64,000 nt of DNA from positions 1 to 64,000 of the forward strand of contig CAWFHN010000013.1 in the NCBI GenBank assembly GCA_963815665.1, in the 5' to 3' direction. Of the stretch, positions 36,344 to 44,919 are shown piece by piece. The notes under the pieces are model-generated. The model had not been told where the DNA came from and ran no database searches. It was given only the letters and a program-made list of their open reading frames with translations. Numbering within the stretch: position 1 is the stretch's first letter; every line of letters starts with the position of its first letter. The DNA is from DASUPK01 sp963815665. Lineage in GTDB: Bacteria > Actinomycetota > Thermoleophilia > Solirubrobacterales > 70-9. The translations under genes were made by a program, and so were the position numbers.

Positions 36344-37939
36344 TCAGAAGAGGGCCATTCCAGGCGTGACCGGCACCTCGACCAGCTCCGGCTTCCCTGA
36401 GCCGATCGCCTTCTTCATTGCCTCGTGCAGCTCCTCCCGCCCGGACACCGCAGTGCTCGCGACCCCGTAGGCCTCGGCAACCTTGGCGACCTCGAGCGCC
36501 GGCAGGTCCAGGCCGGGTGCTCCCTTGACCTCCTCGACGTCCGCGAACCACTTGAGGATCGAGTACTCCTCGTTGCGGAGGACCAGGAAGGTGACGGGAA
36601 CGTCGTACGCCGCCGCGGTCCAGAAGCCGGTGATCGCGTACTGCGCCGAGCCCTCGCCGAGCACGCAGACGACCGGCCGGTCGGGCTGGGCGAGCTGGAC
36701 GCCGATCGCGGCCGCGAGGCCGAAGCCGAGCCCGCCCCCCGCGCCGAAGTAGTAGCTGCCCGGCCTTGAGATGCGGAGCTGGTTGCGAAGAGCCAGCGTG
36801 CTCGACGGTGACTCGAGGACGACGATCCCGTCGTCGGGAAAGACCTGGGCCAGGGTGTTGTGGACCATCGTCGGCGTCATCGGGTCCGACTCCTCGCCGG
36901 CGCCCGGCTCGGGCAGCGGATCGGGCTCGGCCCTGTTCGCCTCGCCGACCTCGCCGAGCAGCGCGTGGATCGCAAGGGCCGGATCGGCCAGGATCACGTC
37001 GCCCATCGGGGCGCGGGCGGCCTCGTCGGGATCGCTGGTGATCGCAACGAGCGAGGCGCCCTCCGGCAGCAGCGGTCCCGGGATGTAGGGGTAATAGGGG
37101 AAGACGGAGGAGCCGATCACCAGGATCAGGTCGCGGCCCTTGAGCGTCTCGCCGATCGGGCCGATCGCGGGTGGAAGGACGCCCTGGAAGAGCGGGTGGC
37201 CCTCCGGGAAGCCCAGGCGGCCGCCTCCCGTCGCCGGCGAGGCGAACACCGGCAGCTTCTGGCGCTCGGCGAGGGCGACGGCGCCGTCCCAGCCGCCGCC
37301 GGCGTCGATGTCGGGACCGGCGACCAGCACGGGGTTGCTCGCCTGCTCGAGTCGCTTCGCAAGGGCCTTGATCGCGTCAGGGTCCGGGCCGGACCGCGGC
37401 TCGGAGGTCCGCTCGACCACCGCGCCGGAGGCCTCCTCGGCCTCCGCGTTCCAGTCGTCCATGGGAAGGGAGACGAACGCGGGGCCCCGCGGGGCCAGCG
37501 ACGCGGTGTGGATCGCGCGGGCGAGGGCGTGCGGGACGTCCTGCGCGCGCGGCGGCTCGAAGCTCCACTTGACGAAGGGGTGCACCACCCGGGTGGCGTC
37601 CCGGTTCGTCAGGTTGGCCTGCATCGTGATGTGGGCTCGGACCTGCTGGCCGGCGGTGACCACGAGCGGCGAGTGGTTCGCCTGGGCGTTGAAGATCGCC
37701 CCCATCCCGTTGCCGACGCCCGGCGCCGTGTGGAGGTTGACGTGGGCGGGGCCGCCGGAGGCCTGCGCGTATCCATCGGCCATCCCGACAGCCACGGCCT
37801 CCTGCAGGCCGAGGACGTAGCGGAAGTCATCGGGGAACTCGGCGAGCATCGGCAGCTCGGTGGATCCGGGGTTGCCGAAGATCGTCGTCATCCCGTGCTC
37901 CCGGAAGAGCTCGAAGCTGACCTCTCGCACGCTCGCCAT
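36344..37939 (-). CDS. mdlC: ThDP-dependent decarboxylase, benzoylformate-decarboxylase-like
   Basis: 531 aa from ATG 37939 (MASVREVSFELFREHG). Three-domain ThDP enzyme: Pyr domain with the catalytic Glu in GLQEAVAVGMADGYAQ, central domain (PVLVAGPDIDAGGGW), PP domain with GEGSAQYAITGFW as the GDG-type diphosphate motif. FGNPGSTELP and HTAPGVGNGMGAI are close to benzoylformate decarboxylases. Converts a 2-oxo acid to an aldehyde. The downstream FAD/Fe-S dehydrogenase could supply that 2-oxo acid from a hydroxy acid. Confidence 0.85.
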   Translation of the reverse strand: MASVREVSFELFREHGMTTIFGNPGSTELPMLAEFPDDFRYVLGLQEAVAVGMADGYAQASGGPAHVNLHTAPGVGNGMGAIFNAQANHSPLVVTAGQQVRAHITMQANLTNRDATRVVHPFVKWSFEPPRAQDVPHALARAIHTASLAPRGPAFVSLPMDDWNAEAEEASGAVVERTSEPRSGPDPDAIKALAKRLEQASNPVLVAGPDIDAGGGWDGAVALAERQKLPVFASPATGGGRLGFPEGHPLFQGVLPPAIGPIGETLKGRDLILVIGSSVFPYYPYIPGPLLPEGASLVAITSDPDEAARAPMGDVILADPALAIHALLGEVGEANRAEPDPLPEPGAGEESDPMTPTMVHNTLAQVFPDDGIVVLESPSSTLALRNQLRISRPGSYYFGAGGGLGFGLAAAIGVQLAQPDRPVVCVLGEGSAQYAITGFWTAAAYDVPVTFLVLRNEEYSILKWFADVEEVKGAPGLDLPALEVAKVAEAYGVASTAVSGREELHEAMKKAIGSGKPELVEVPVTPGMALF

Positions 37940-37967
37940 CGCGGGCACACTAACCGGCGGCCGTTTC

Positions 37968-39143
37968 TCAGACCTGCGTGAAGTGCCGGGGCGTCGTCCG
38001 GCGCGTCGAGCCGCGCCTGATCGCATCGTTGCCGAAGCGCTTGCGGATCTCGTCGATGGCGAGGTCGAGCGCGGGATCGATCCGCGGATCCAGAGGCAGC
38101 TCGAGCTGCGCCTCGTGGCTCAGGTTGGCCACCGTGATCCCGAGGAGGGTGATCCCGCGACGCTCGATCATCGGCCGGGACGAGGCGAGCAGTGCCCTCG
38201 CCGCCGCCAGGATGGTCCCGGTGCCCGCGGTCGGGTGGGCGAGGGTGCGCGACCGCGTGGCGCGGGAGAAGTCCGCGAGCCGGAAGCGCAGGGTGACGGT
38301 CCGGCCGGCCCAGTTCGAGGCACGCGCCCGTCGCGTCACGCGGTCAACGAGAGTGACCAGCAGCGCATCGAGGTCCGATCGCGTCCTGCCGCCGCCTGCG
38401 AACGCCGATTGCGTCCCGATCGAGCGACGCGACCGGCCGCTGCGCACCCGGCGCGGGTCCCTGTTGTGAGCGACCGCGTGCAGGTGACGCGCGGCATGTC
38501 TCCCGAGGAACATCTCCAGCTCCGCCGGATCGCGGCGCCCGAGCTCGCCGATCGTGGCGATGCCGTGAGCGCGGAGCTTCTCCGCCGTTGCGGCGCCGAC
38601 GCCCCAGAGGGCCTCGACCGCAAGCGGGCGAAGGAAGCCGGCCTCTCGTTCCGGCGCGATGACGAGCAGGCCGTCGGGCTTGCCGGCGCGGCTCGCCATC
38701 TTGGCCAGCACCTTCGTCCTGGCCACCCCGACCGTGACGGCCAGGCCGATTCGCTCCCTGGCCCGGAGCCTCAGTCTCTCGGCGATCTGACGCGGGGTCC
38801 CCGAGATCCGCTCAAGCCCCCGCACGTCGAGGAAGGCCTCCTCCAGCGATAGTCCCTCCACCAGCGGCGCGGTCTCCTCGAAGAGATCGAACAGCGCTCT
38901 GCTCGCCTCGGTATACGCGTCGAAGCGCGGGGGGACCGCGACGAGGTGGGGACAGAGCTGCCGCGCCCGCCTTCCTCCCATCGCGCCGTGGATCCCGTAG
39001 GCGCGGGCCTCGTAGCTCGCGGCCATGACGACACCGGCGCCGACCACGGTCGGGCGGCCGCGCAGGCTCGGATCGTCGCGCTGCTCGACCGAGGCGAAGA
39101 ACGCATCGGCATCGGCGTGCAGGATCGACGCTCCGTCTGACAC
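37968..39143 (-). CDS. dinB: DNA polymerase IV (Y-family, DinB)
   Basis: 391 aa from GTG 39143. Error-prone translesion polymerase. Catalytic acidic residues in LHADADAFFASVEQRDDP and LSLEEAFLDVRG, helix-hairpin-helix in VEALWGVGAATAEKLRAHGI, little-finger domain to the end. QLELPLDP near the C-terminus resembles a beta-clamp-binding QLxLPL peptide. A perfect LexA box abuts the GTG, so the gene is expected to be SOS-induced. Same strand as, and 28 bases before, the benzoylformate-decarboxylase-like gene. Confidence 0.92.
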   Translation of the reverse strand: MSDGASILHADADAFFASVEQRDDPSLRGRPTVVGAGVVMAASYEARAYGIHGAMGGRRARQLCPHLVAVPPRFDAYTEASRALFDLFEETAPLVEGLSLEEAFLDVRGLERISGTPRQIAERLRLRARERIGLAVTVGVARTKVLAKMASRAGKPDGLLVIAPEREAGFLRPLAVEALWGVGAATAEKLRAHGIATIGELGRRDPAELEMFLGRHAARHLHAVAHNRDPRRVRSGRSRRSIGTQSAFAGGGRTRSDLDALLVTLVDRVTRRARASNWAGRTVTLRFRLADFSRATRSRTLAHPTAGTGTILAAARALLASSRPMIERRGITLLGITVANLSHEAQLELPLDPRIDPALDLAIDEIRKRFGNDAIRRGSTRRTTPRHFTQV

Positions 39144-39156
39144 GAACGTATGTTCG
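39143..39156 (-). promoter_or_regulatory. LexA (SOS) box upstream of dinB
   Basis: Minus strand CGAACATACGTTCG fits the Gram-positive/actinobacterial LexA consensus CGAAC-N4-GTTCG exactly and is close to a perfect palindrome. It abuts the GTG start, sharing one base with it, which leaves no room for a Shine-Dalgarno sequence if GTG 39143 is the start; a leaderless transcript is likely. Confidence 0.8.
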
Positions 39157-39215
39157 CATCGGGCCGCGGGGAGATCAAGGTGAGACGATGCGTTGAGTCG
39201 ACGAAGGAGGGAGCG

Positions 39216-39619
39216 ATGCTGGAAGACGCCAAGGTGGCGACGCGCTTGCCGGCCCAGGACCTCGACAGGGCGAGGGCCTTCTACTCGGAGAAGCTCGGGC
39301 TCGATCCGGCGGAGGAGAGGCCCGGCGGGCTCCTCTACCGGTGCGGCGGCACGGAGTTCGGCCTGTTTCAGTCGGCGGGTGAGCCGTCCGGGGCGCACAC
39401 GCAGATGGGCTGGGACGTCGAGGACATCGAGTCCGTCGTCGCCGAGCTCCGCGGCCGCGGAGTCGTCTTCGAGGAGTACGACTTCCCGGGGCTGACGACG
39501 GTTGACGGGATCGCCGAGATCGAGGGGAACTACCCGAGCAGGGGCGGAAGGGTGAGCGCGCCGCCTGGTTCAGAGACAGCGAGGGCAACATGCTCGGGAT
39601 GGGCGAGCCGATCCGCTGA
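39216..39619 (+). pseudogene. VOC (glyoxalase-like) protein with C-terminal frameshift
   Basis: ATG 39216 has GAAGGAGG just upstream. A single VOC module: KVATRLPAQDLDRARAFYSE and QMGWDVEDIESVVAELRGRG. The frame breaks near 39545 (AGGGGCGG run), after which family-like AAWFRDSEGNMLGMGEPIR continues in another frame to TGA 39617-39619. Restoring one base gives an intact protein of about 133 aa. Confidence 0.7.
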
Positions 39620-39723
39620 TCCAGCCACCAGTCGCGGGGCTTGCGCGGCCGGAAGAGCCAGACGTCGAAGAAGTGCGACAGCGGGAAGTACGGGTCGCCT
39701 GACCAGCTCCTGGCCAGTTTTCG

Positions 39724-40497
39724 ATGCGTAATAGACTCACGCCCGCCTTGCTCGGCCCGCACACCGCCCACTCGCCCAACGCGGATGACATGACCACCCT
39801 GTACTGGGTGATGCTCGCCATCGGCCTCGTGCTGCTGGTGGCGATCAACCTCGCCCTGGTCGGCCTCGTCATGCGCTTCCGCTCCGCCCGTGGCCGCCAG
39901 CCGCGGCGCCTCGTGGTCCGGCGGCCGGCCCAGATCGGAACAGCCGCCGTGTTCGCCGCGATCGTCGCCGTCACCTTCGTCCTCGGCGTGATCGAGACGC
40001 ACGACGCGAAGAAGGTCGAGGCGTCCGGGCCGGACGGGCTGCAGGCGACGGCATCGCTGACCGCGCAGCGCTCGCTCACGCTCCCCGCCACCTCCGCCTC
40101 GTCGGCGCCCCTCCAGATCAAGGCCTGCGGCCAGCAGTGGATCTGGCGCTACGAGTACCCGGACGGCACCTACTCCTACTACGAGCTCGTGGTTCCGGTC
40201 GATACGACCGTGATCCTGCACCTCTGCTCGACCGACGTCGTCCACCGCTGGTGGGTTCCCGGCCTGAGCGGCAAGTTCGATGCGACCCCCGGCGAGAGCA
40301 ACACGACCTGGTTCAAGGCCGATGAGACGGGTGACTACGACGGCGCCAGCTACGCGTTCTCGGGCGCCTCGTACGCCGCGATGCGGACCCGCGTCCACGT
40401 CGTCGACGTGCCGACCTACCAGGCCTGGCTCGAGCAGCAGGGCGCCGACATCCAGGCGGCCCAGACCTTTGTGCAGAAGGCGAACGGGGAGAGCTGA
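39724..40497 (+). CDS. Cytochrome oxidase subunit II-like protein lacking CuA ligands
   Basis: 257 aa. Two N-terminal TM helices (VMLAIGLVLLVAINLALVGL and AAVFAAIVAVTFVLGVIE), then an exported cupredoxin domain with QWIWRYEYPDG and VVHRWWVPGLSGKFDATPGE. At the CuA site the window's own canonical subunit II reads CTELCGIGHSTM. Here the aligned positions are S209, A211, S213 and Y217, with only His174 and Met220 kept. No dinuclear copper centre can form. Loss of CuA is known in quinol oxidases (CyoA), but here the partner subunit I is also ligand-free. TGATG overlap with that gene. Confidence 0.85.
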   Translation: MRNRLTPALLGPHTAHSPNADDMTTLYWVMLAIGLVLLVAINLALVGLVMRFRSARGRQPRRLVVRRPAQIGTAAVFAAIVAVTFVLGVIETHDAKKVEASGPDGLQATASLTAQRSLTLPATSASSAPLQIKACGQQWIWRYEYPDGTYSYYELVVPVDTTVILHLCSTDVVHRWWVPGLSGKFDATPGESNTTWFKADETGDYDGASYAFSGASYAAMRTRVHVVDVPTYQAWLEQQGADIQAAQTFVQKANGES

Positions 40498-42209
40498 TGA
40501 GCGACGGGCGGACCATCGCGCCGCAGCGCCCGGAGCTCGTCACCGACGGCCCGGCGCCGTCGCGCCCGCGCTGGCTGGAGATGGTGATGAGCTCCGACCA
40601 CAAGGACGTCGGCCGCCTCTACATCGGGGCGTCCCTCTCCTTCCTCGTGCTCGGGATCGTCGCCTTCCTCATGATCCGCCTGCAGCTGGCGGTCCCCGAG
40701 AACGACCTGATCCAGCCGGTCACCTTCAACCGGCTGCTCTCGGTCGGAAGCGCCACCCTGATCGTCCTCTTCGCTCTGCCGCTCGCGTTCGGTCTCTACA
40801 CCTACGTCGTCCCCCTCCAGATCGGCGCGCGCACGCTCGCCTTCCCCCGGCTCTCCTCGCTGTCGGTCTGGCTCTACGTGGTCGGCGGGGCGCTCCTCTA
40901 CGCGAGCTTCGCCTACACGCCCCCCGAGGCGGGGTTCAACTCATGGCCTCCGCTCTCGGACACCGCCTTCATAGAGAACAACGGAGTCGACGTCTGGATC
41001 GCCGGCGTTGGCCTGACCGTCCTGGGCCTCGTGCTCCAGTCGATCAACCTGTCGGTGACGGTCGCCAAGCTGCGGGCGCCGGGGATGGCCTGGCGCAGGC
41101 TGCCCGCCTTCGCCTTCTCGGGGGCCGTCTCCAGCTGGACGATGATCGTCGCGGGCTCCGCGATGCTGGCGGCACTCGTCATGCTCGAGATGGAACGCCA
41201 CTTCGGCGGCGTCTTCTTCGACCCCGGCGAGGGCGGGGCGCCGATCTACTACCAGCACCTGAGCTGGATCTTCTTCACCGGCTGCTACCTGGTCTTCCTG
41301 CTGCCGGCGATGGGCGCGATCTCGGAGATCCTGCCGGTCTTCTCGGGCAAGCCGTTGCTCTCCCGCAGCGCGCTGATGGGCTCGATGGCCGCGATCATGC
41401 CGCTCGGGCTGCTCGCCTGGATGCAGAACATGATGGGCGCGTCGATCCCGATCGGCTGGCTCTATGGCGCGATGCTGATGGCGCTGCTCCTCGCGATCCC
41501 GATCGGCGCGATCTTCGTCAACTGGATAGGCACGATCGCCGGAGGGGTCCTGAGCATGCGAGCGCCGATGGCCTTCGCGCTGGCGGCGATCTCGACGCTG
41601 AGCTTCGGCCTGGTCGGGGAGCTGATCCAGAGCGTGATCCCGGTCAACTGGCTGCTCGCCGACACCACCGCCTCGACAGCGGCCAGCGGCTACGTGCTCG
41701 TCGGCGGGCCGGTCCTCGGCGGGCTCGCCGCCCTCTACTACTGGTTCCCGAAGATGACCGGCAGGACGATGAGCGAGGGGCTCGCCAAGCCGTCGGTCGC
41801 GCTGGTTGTGCTCGGCGCACAGCTCACCTTCATCCCGCTCTTCCTCGCCGGCCTCGAGGGACAGCAGGTCGACATCTTCAAGTTCTTCAAAGCGAGCGAC
41901 GCGATCAACGCCCAGCATCTCGATGCGCTCAACCTGATCGCGACCATCGGCGCCTTCGTCCTGGCGCTCGGAATCGCGATCTCGATCGTCAACGCATATC
42001 TCGGCATCAAGGGAGGCACGCCCGCGGGGCACGACCCATGGGGCGGCGAGACCCTGGAGTGGTTCGCGACCTCGCCCCCGCCCCCGCACAACTTCGACGT
42101 GGTTCCCGACGTTCGCAGCGATGAGCCGCTGCGCGACATCCGCGAGGCCGTGAGGCGCCACGACGCGTCCCGTCCCGCGGAGGCGGAGACCAAAGAGCCG
42201 GTAGCCTGA
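40497..42209 (+). CDS. Heme-copper oxidase subunit I homologue lacking all heme and CuB histidines
   Basis: 570 aa, full length and uninterrupted, about 12 TM helices. The fold motifs are intact: VVPLQIGARTLAFPRL, WFPKMTGRTMSEGLAK and the C-terminal TLEWFATSPPPPHNF. Aligned to the canonical subunit I in this window, low-spin heme His158 becomes Gly84, the CuB His334/Tyr338 loop becomes T261...L265 (WIFFTGCYLVF), the CuB pair HH becomes Q310-N311, and the heme pair HxH becomes A396-x-G398. Neither heme nor CuB can be bound in the usual way, so it cannot reduce oxygen. It must have a structural, transport or assembly role. Co-transcribed with a CuA-less subunit II and with ctaA/ctaB. Confidence 0.88.
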   Translation: MSDGRTIAPQRPELVTDGPAPSRPRWLEMVMSSDHKDVGRLYIGASLSFLVLGIVAFLMIRLQLAVPENDLIQPVTFNRLLSVGSATLIVLFALPLAFGLYTYVVPLQIGARTLAFPRLSSLSVWLYVVGGALLYASFAYTPPEAGFNSWPPLSDTAFIENNGVDVWIAGVGLTVLGLVLQSINLSVTVAKLRAPGMAWRRLPAFAFSGAVSSWTMIVAGSAMLAALVMLEMERHFGGVFFDPGEGGAPIYYQHLSWIFFTGCYLVFLLPAMGAISEILPVFSGKPLLSRSALMGSMAAIMPLGLLAWMQNMMGASIPIGWLYGAMLMALLLAIPIGAIFVNWIGTIAGGVLSMRAPMAFALAAISTLSFGLVGELIQSVIPVNWLLADTTASTAASGYVLVGGPVLGGLAALYYWFPKMTGRTMSEGLAKPSVALVVLGAQLTFIPLFLAGLEGQQVDIFKFFKASDAINAQHLDALNLIATIGAFVLALGIAISIVNAYLGIKGGTPAGHDPWGGETLEWFATSPPPPHNFDVVPDVRSDEPLRDIREAVRRHDASRPAEAETKEPVA

Positions 42210-42213
42210 CGCC

Positions 42214-43281
42214 ATGGCCGGACCCGTTGCCGGGGGCGGCGGGGACTCGCTCCGCCGGTTTCGCCGCCTGGCAGACCTCACCGCTGTTGTCACCTTCCTG
42301 CTGATAGTCGTCGGCGGAATCGTCCGCGTGAGCGAGTCCGGGCTTGGCTGCGGCCCGGGCGGCAGCGGGACCAAGGGGTGGCCCCTCTGCGGCGGCCAGG
42401 TGATCCCACTGGTCGGGAACGAGAACCGGATCATCGAGTTCTCACACCGCTTCCTGGCGACGGTGGTGGTCATCCTGATCGCGCTGCTCTGCTGGCGGGC
42501 CTTCCAGATGCGGCGGCCACAAACACCGCCGCCGGATAAACGCAACCGAAGTGGCTGGGCGTTCCGCGGCTCGCTGATCGCCGGCGTTCTCGTCCTGGCC
42601 CAGGCGGGGCTCGGCGGGCTGACCGTCGAGCACAGCCTCGCCGAGGAGCTGGTTGCCGCCCACCTCGGCACGGCGATGTTGCTGCTCGGCCTGCTGCTCT
42701 GGCTCAGCTTCAAGTCTCGCTCCGAGGCAGCCGTTGAGGCCGGCACGGCCGCGCCCCCCGTCCGGGGGCTGAAGCCCTATGCCGCGACCGCGGCGGTGCT
42801 GCTCCTCTGCGCGATCGTCGCCGGCGGCTACATGGCCGGCACCGAGGAGCGGGGTACCGGCGAGGTGGGACCGAATGTGGCAGGCGCGCACATGGCCTGC
42901 GGCAAGATGTTCCCCGAGTGCGGGTCGGGCCAGTTCCTGCCCTTCGGCAACAACCGGCTGACCGACATCCACCTCACCCACCGGGTCTTCGTCTACATGG
43001 CGACGCTCGCGATCATCGCGCTGCTGCTGGTCGCATTCGTGCGCGGCTCGCGCGACCGCCTGCTGGCCCTGGCCGCGCTGGTCCTCTTCTGCCAGTTCAT
43101 GCTCGGCGCTCTCAACGTCTGGCTCGGGGAGCACGGGCCGCTGATCGTCGCCCACCTGACGACCGGGACGTTGCTCTGGGCGACCGTGATCTCGATCGCC
43201 TTCAAGCTCGCCTGGCTCCCCAGTGGCGTGCCCTCGCGCAAGCGGGCTCCGCGCGCCGAGGCATCGGCGGCGGCGGCATGA
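42214..43281 (+). CDS. ctaA: Heme A synthase (CtaA/COX15)
   Basis: 355 aa, eight TM helices in two repeats. Heme-ligand His in FSHRFLA, AAHLGTAM, LTHRVFVY and VAHLTTGT, plus the conserved Glu in IIEFSHR. Cys in GLGCGPG and WPLCGG form the extracellular disulfide loop, with a second Cys pair in ACGKMFPEC. Oxidises the C8 methyl of heme O. The cytoplasmic linker after TM2 holds a repeat-derived peptide MRRPQTPPPDKR. Overlaps ctaB by ATGA. Confidence 0.92.
   Translation: MAGPVAGGGGDSLRRFRRLADLTAVVTFLLIVVGGIVRVSESGLGCGPGGSGTKGWPLCGGQVIPLVGNENRIIEFSHRFLATVVVILIALLCWRAFQMRRPQTPPPDKRNRSGWAFRGSLIAGVLVLAQAGLGGLTVEHSLAEELVAAHLGTAMLLLGLLLWLSFKSRSEAAVEAGTAAPPVRGLKPYAATAAVLLLCAIVAGGYMAGTEERGTGEVGPNVAGAHMACGKMFPECGSGQFLPFGNNRLTDIHLTHRVFVYMATLAIIALLLVAFVRGSRDRLLALAALVLFCQFMLGALNVWLGEHGPLIVAHLTTGTLLWATVISIAFKLAWLPSGVPSRKRAPRAEASAAAA
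42511..42541 (+). repeat. Dispersed 31-bp hairpin repeat, copy A (inside ctaA)
   Basis: CGGCGGCCACAAACACCGCC begins the unit, followed by GCCGGATAAAC. CGGCGG and CCGCCG form a 6-bp stem around a 9-base loop. It differs from copy C at 53591-53622 by one base in 31. Translated in frame as RRPQTPPPDK. Confidence 0.8.
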
Positions 43282-44252
43282 GCGTCCACCTCGGCACCGG
43301 GCCGGGGCGGGTCGGCGGGCCCTCGAGGCGGCCCGGTGGCGAGCAGGTGTCGGTCACCCCGGGCGATGCCCGGACGAGGACCATGCGCACCGCGATCGGC
43401 GTGGCGAACGACTACGTCACGCTCACCAAGCCGCGCATCATCTCCCTGCTCCTCCTCACCTGCGTCGCGACGATGTTCGTCGCCGACCCCGGTGGCCCGG
43501 CCCTCTCCACCATCCTCTGGACCTGCCTGGGCGGCTACCTGGCCGCCGGCGGGGCCGGGGCGATCAACCACTACATCGAGCGCGAGCGCGATGCGCGCAT
43601 GGACCGCACCGCGGGGCGCCCGCTGGCGAGCGGGCGCATCGAGCCGCGGCGCGGGCTGCTCTTCGGCTCGGTGCTCGGGATCGTCGCGGTGGCCCAGCTC
43701 TGGATCACCGTCAACGCGTTGACCGCGGCCCTCGCGGCGGCCGGCCTCCTCGGCTACGTCTTCGTCTACACGCTCTGGCTCAAGCCCCGAACTCCTCAGA
43801 ACATCGTGCTCGGCGGCGCGGCCGGCGCGATGCCGCCGCTGGTGGGTTGGGCGGCCGCCACCGGAGGGCTGACGCTGGAGGCGCTCTGGCCGTTCGCCAT
43901 CGTCTTCTTCTGGACGCCGCCGCATTTCTGGGCGCTCTCGCTGCTGATCTCCGACGACTACGCCCGGACCGGGGTGCCGATGCTGCCGGTGGTGCGGGGC
44001 GAGACGACGACCAGGCACCAGATCGTGGGATACGCGCTGCTGCTGGTCGCGATGACCATCGGCCCCGTCGTCACCGGCCTCTTGGGAACCGCGTACCTGA
44101 TCGCCGCCCTGGCTCTGGGCGCCGGGTTCGTCGGGTTGGCGCTCCTCCTGCTGGCGCACCCGTCGCGCTCGGCCGCACGCCGCCTCTATCTGAGCTCACT
44201 CGCCTACCTGGCGCTGCTCTTCGTCGCGATGGCGCTCGACCGGGCGCTCTAG
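43278..44252 (+). CDS. ctaB: Protoheme IX farnesyltransferase / heme O synthase (CtaB/COX10)
   Basis: 324 aa from ATG 43278 within the ctaA stop. UbiA-fold prenyltransferase with about nine TM helices. First Asp-rich motif NHYIERERDARMDRTAGRPL, substrate region TLWLKPRTPQNIVLGGAAGA, and FFWTPPHFWALSLL with the second acidic motif SDDYARTGVPMLP. Makes heme O, the substrate of CtaA. The N-terminal 35 residues are Gly/Arg-rich and may be over-called. A CCGG...CCGG stem plus six T follows the stop, a weak terminator candidate. Confidence 0.92.
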   Translation: MSVHLGTGPGRVGGPSRRPGGEQVSVTPGDARTRTMRTAIGVANDYVTLTKPRIISLLLLTCVATMFVADPGGPALSTILWTCLGGYLAAGGAGAINHYIERERDARMDRTAGRPLASGRIEPRRGLLFGSVLGIVAVAQLWITVNALTAALAAAGLLGYVFVYTLWLKPRTPQNIVLGGAAGAMPPLVGWAAATGGLTLEALWPFAIVFFWTPPHFWALSLLISDDYARTGVPMLPVVRGETTTRHQIVGYALLLVAMTIGPVVTGLLGTAYLIAALALGAGFVGLALLLLAHPSRSAARRLYLSSLAYLALLFVAMALDRAL

Positions 44253-44272
44253 CCGGCTTTTTTCGGGCGGCG

Positions 44273-44798
44273 ATGGCACGAACCTCGGGACTGCGCCACG
44301 TCGACGCGAACCGGCGGCGAGGTCGTCTGTATCTCGCCGTGTGCCGGTTCTCCGTGACCAAGCCCGGCGCGTGGCTCTCCGAGAAGATCGCGTGGAGGCG
44401 CGACCCGCACCTCTTGAGGCTCACGCGCGGCCGGCTCAGCACCGGGTGGCCGATCACTCCCGGCCTGCTCGAGACGCGCGGGGCCAGGACCGAAGAGCCA
44501 CGCCGGAGCGCCACGCTCTACTTCCACGACGGCGATCGCCTGACCCTGATCGCCTCCAAACAGGGGCGACCGGAGAATCCGGCCTGGTACTACAACCTTC
44601 GCAAGCACCCTGCCGTCAGATTCGGGGGCCTCACCTTCCGCGCCGCGATCGTGACCGACGAAGCCGAGCGGCAACGACTCTGGGGGGCTGGCGGATCGCG
44701 TGTTTCCCCCGTTCGCCGACTACAGACAATGGACATCCGAGGCCGGACGAGTGATCCCCATCGTTCAGCTGATTCCCCGAGCCGACGCCCTCGGATAG
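44273..44798 (+). pseudogene. Deazaflavin (F420)-dependent nitroreductase-family protein, one frameshift
   Basis: From ATG 44273: HLLRLTRGRLSTGWPITPGL, TLYFHDGDRLTLIASKQGRP, NPAWYYNLRKHPAVRFGG is the DDN/split-barrel pattern of F420H2-dependent reductases. At the G6 run (about 44680) the frame breaks; with five G the protein continues ADRVFPPFADYRQWTSEAGR and VIPIVQLIPRADALG to TAG 44796-44798. One-base homopolymer error is the simplest explanation. Confidence 0.75.
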
Positions 44799-44808
44799 GC
44801 TTCCTGCC

Positions 44809-44919
44809 GTGGATCGCGAGCGCGCCAGAGCCACCCTCCGCGCGGGCATGGTCACCGCCAGCCTGGCGCTGCTCGTCTTCGCCCTGGCCTTCTACGTCTC
44901 GATCGTCTACCTGCGATGA
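44809..44919 (+). CDS. 36-aa single-TM protein
   Basis: GTG 44809 to TGA 44917-44919: a charged start (DRERARATLRAG) and one TM helix (MVTASLALLVFALAFYVSIV). Its stop overlaps the ATG of the next small membrane gene, supporting translation. Size and position suggest a small accessory subunit of the oxidase-like complex; this is inference. Confidence 0.55.
   Translation: MDRERARATLRAGMVTASLALLVFALAFYVSIVYLR

Noticed and set aside
39620..39720. Minus-strand stretch reading GDPYFPLSHFFDVWLFRPRK, protein-like in composition.
   Set aside because: It has no plausible start or stop of its own and runs into antisense of the VOC gene; at most a gene remnant, too short to call.
40280..42124. A 614-residue plus-strand open frame overlapping the subunit I homologue.
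   Set aside because: Arg/Ala-rich off-frame reading; the other frame shows oxidase-fold motifs throughout.
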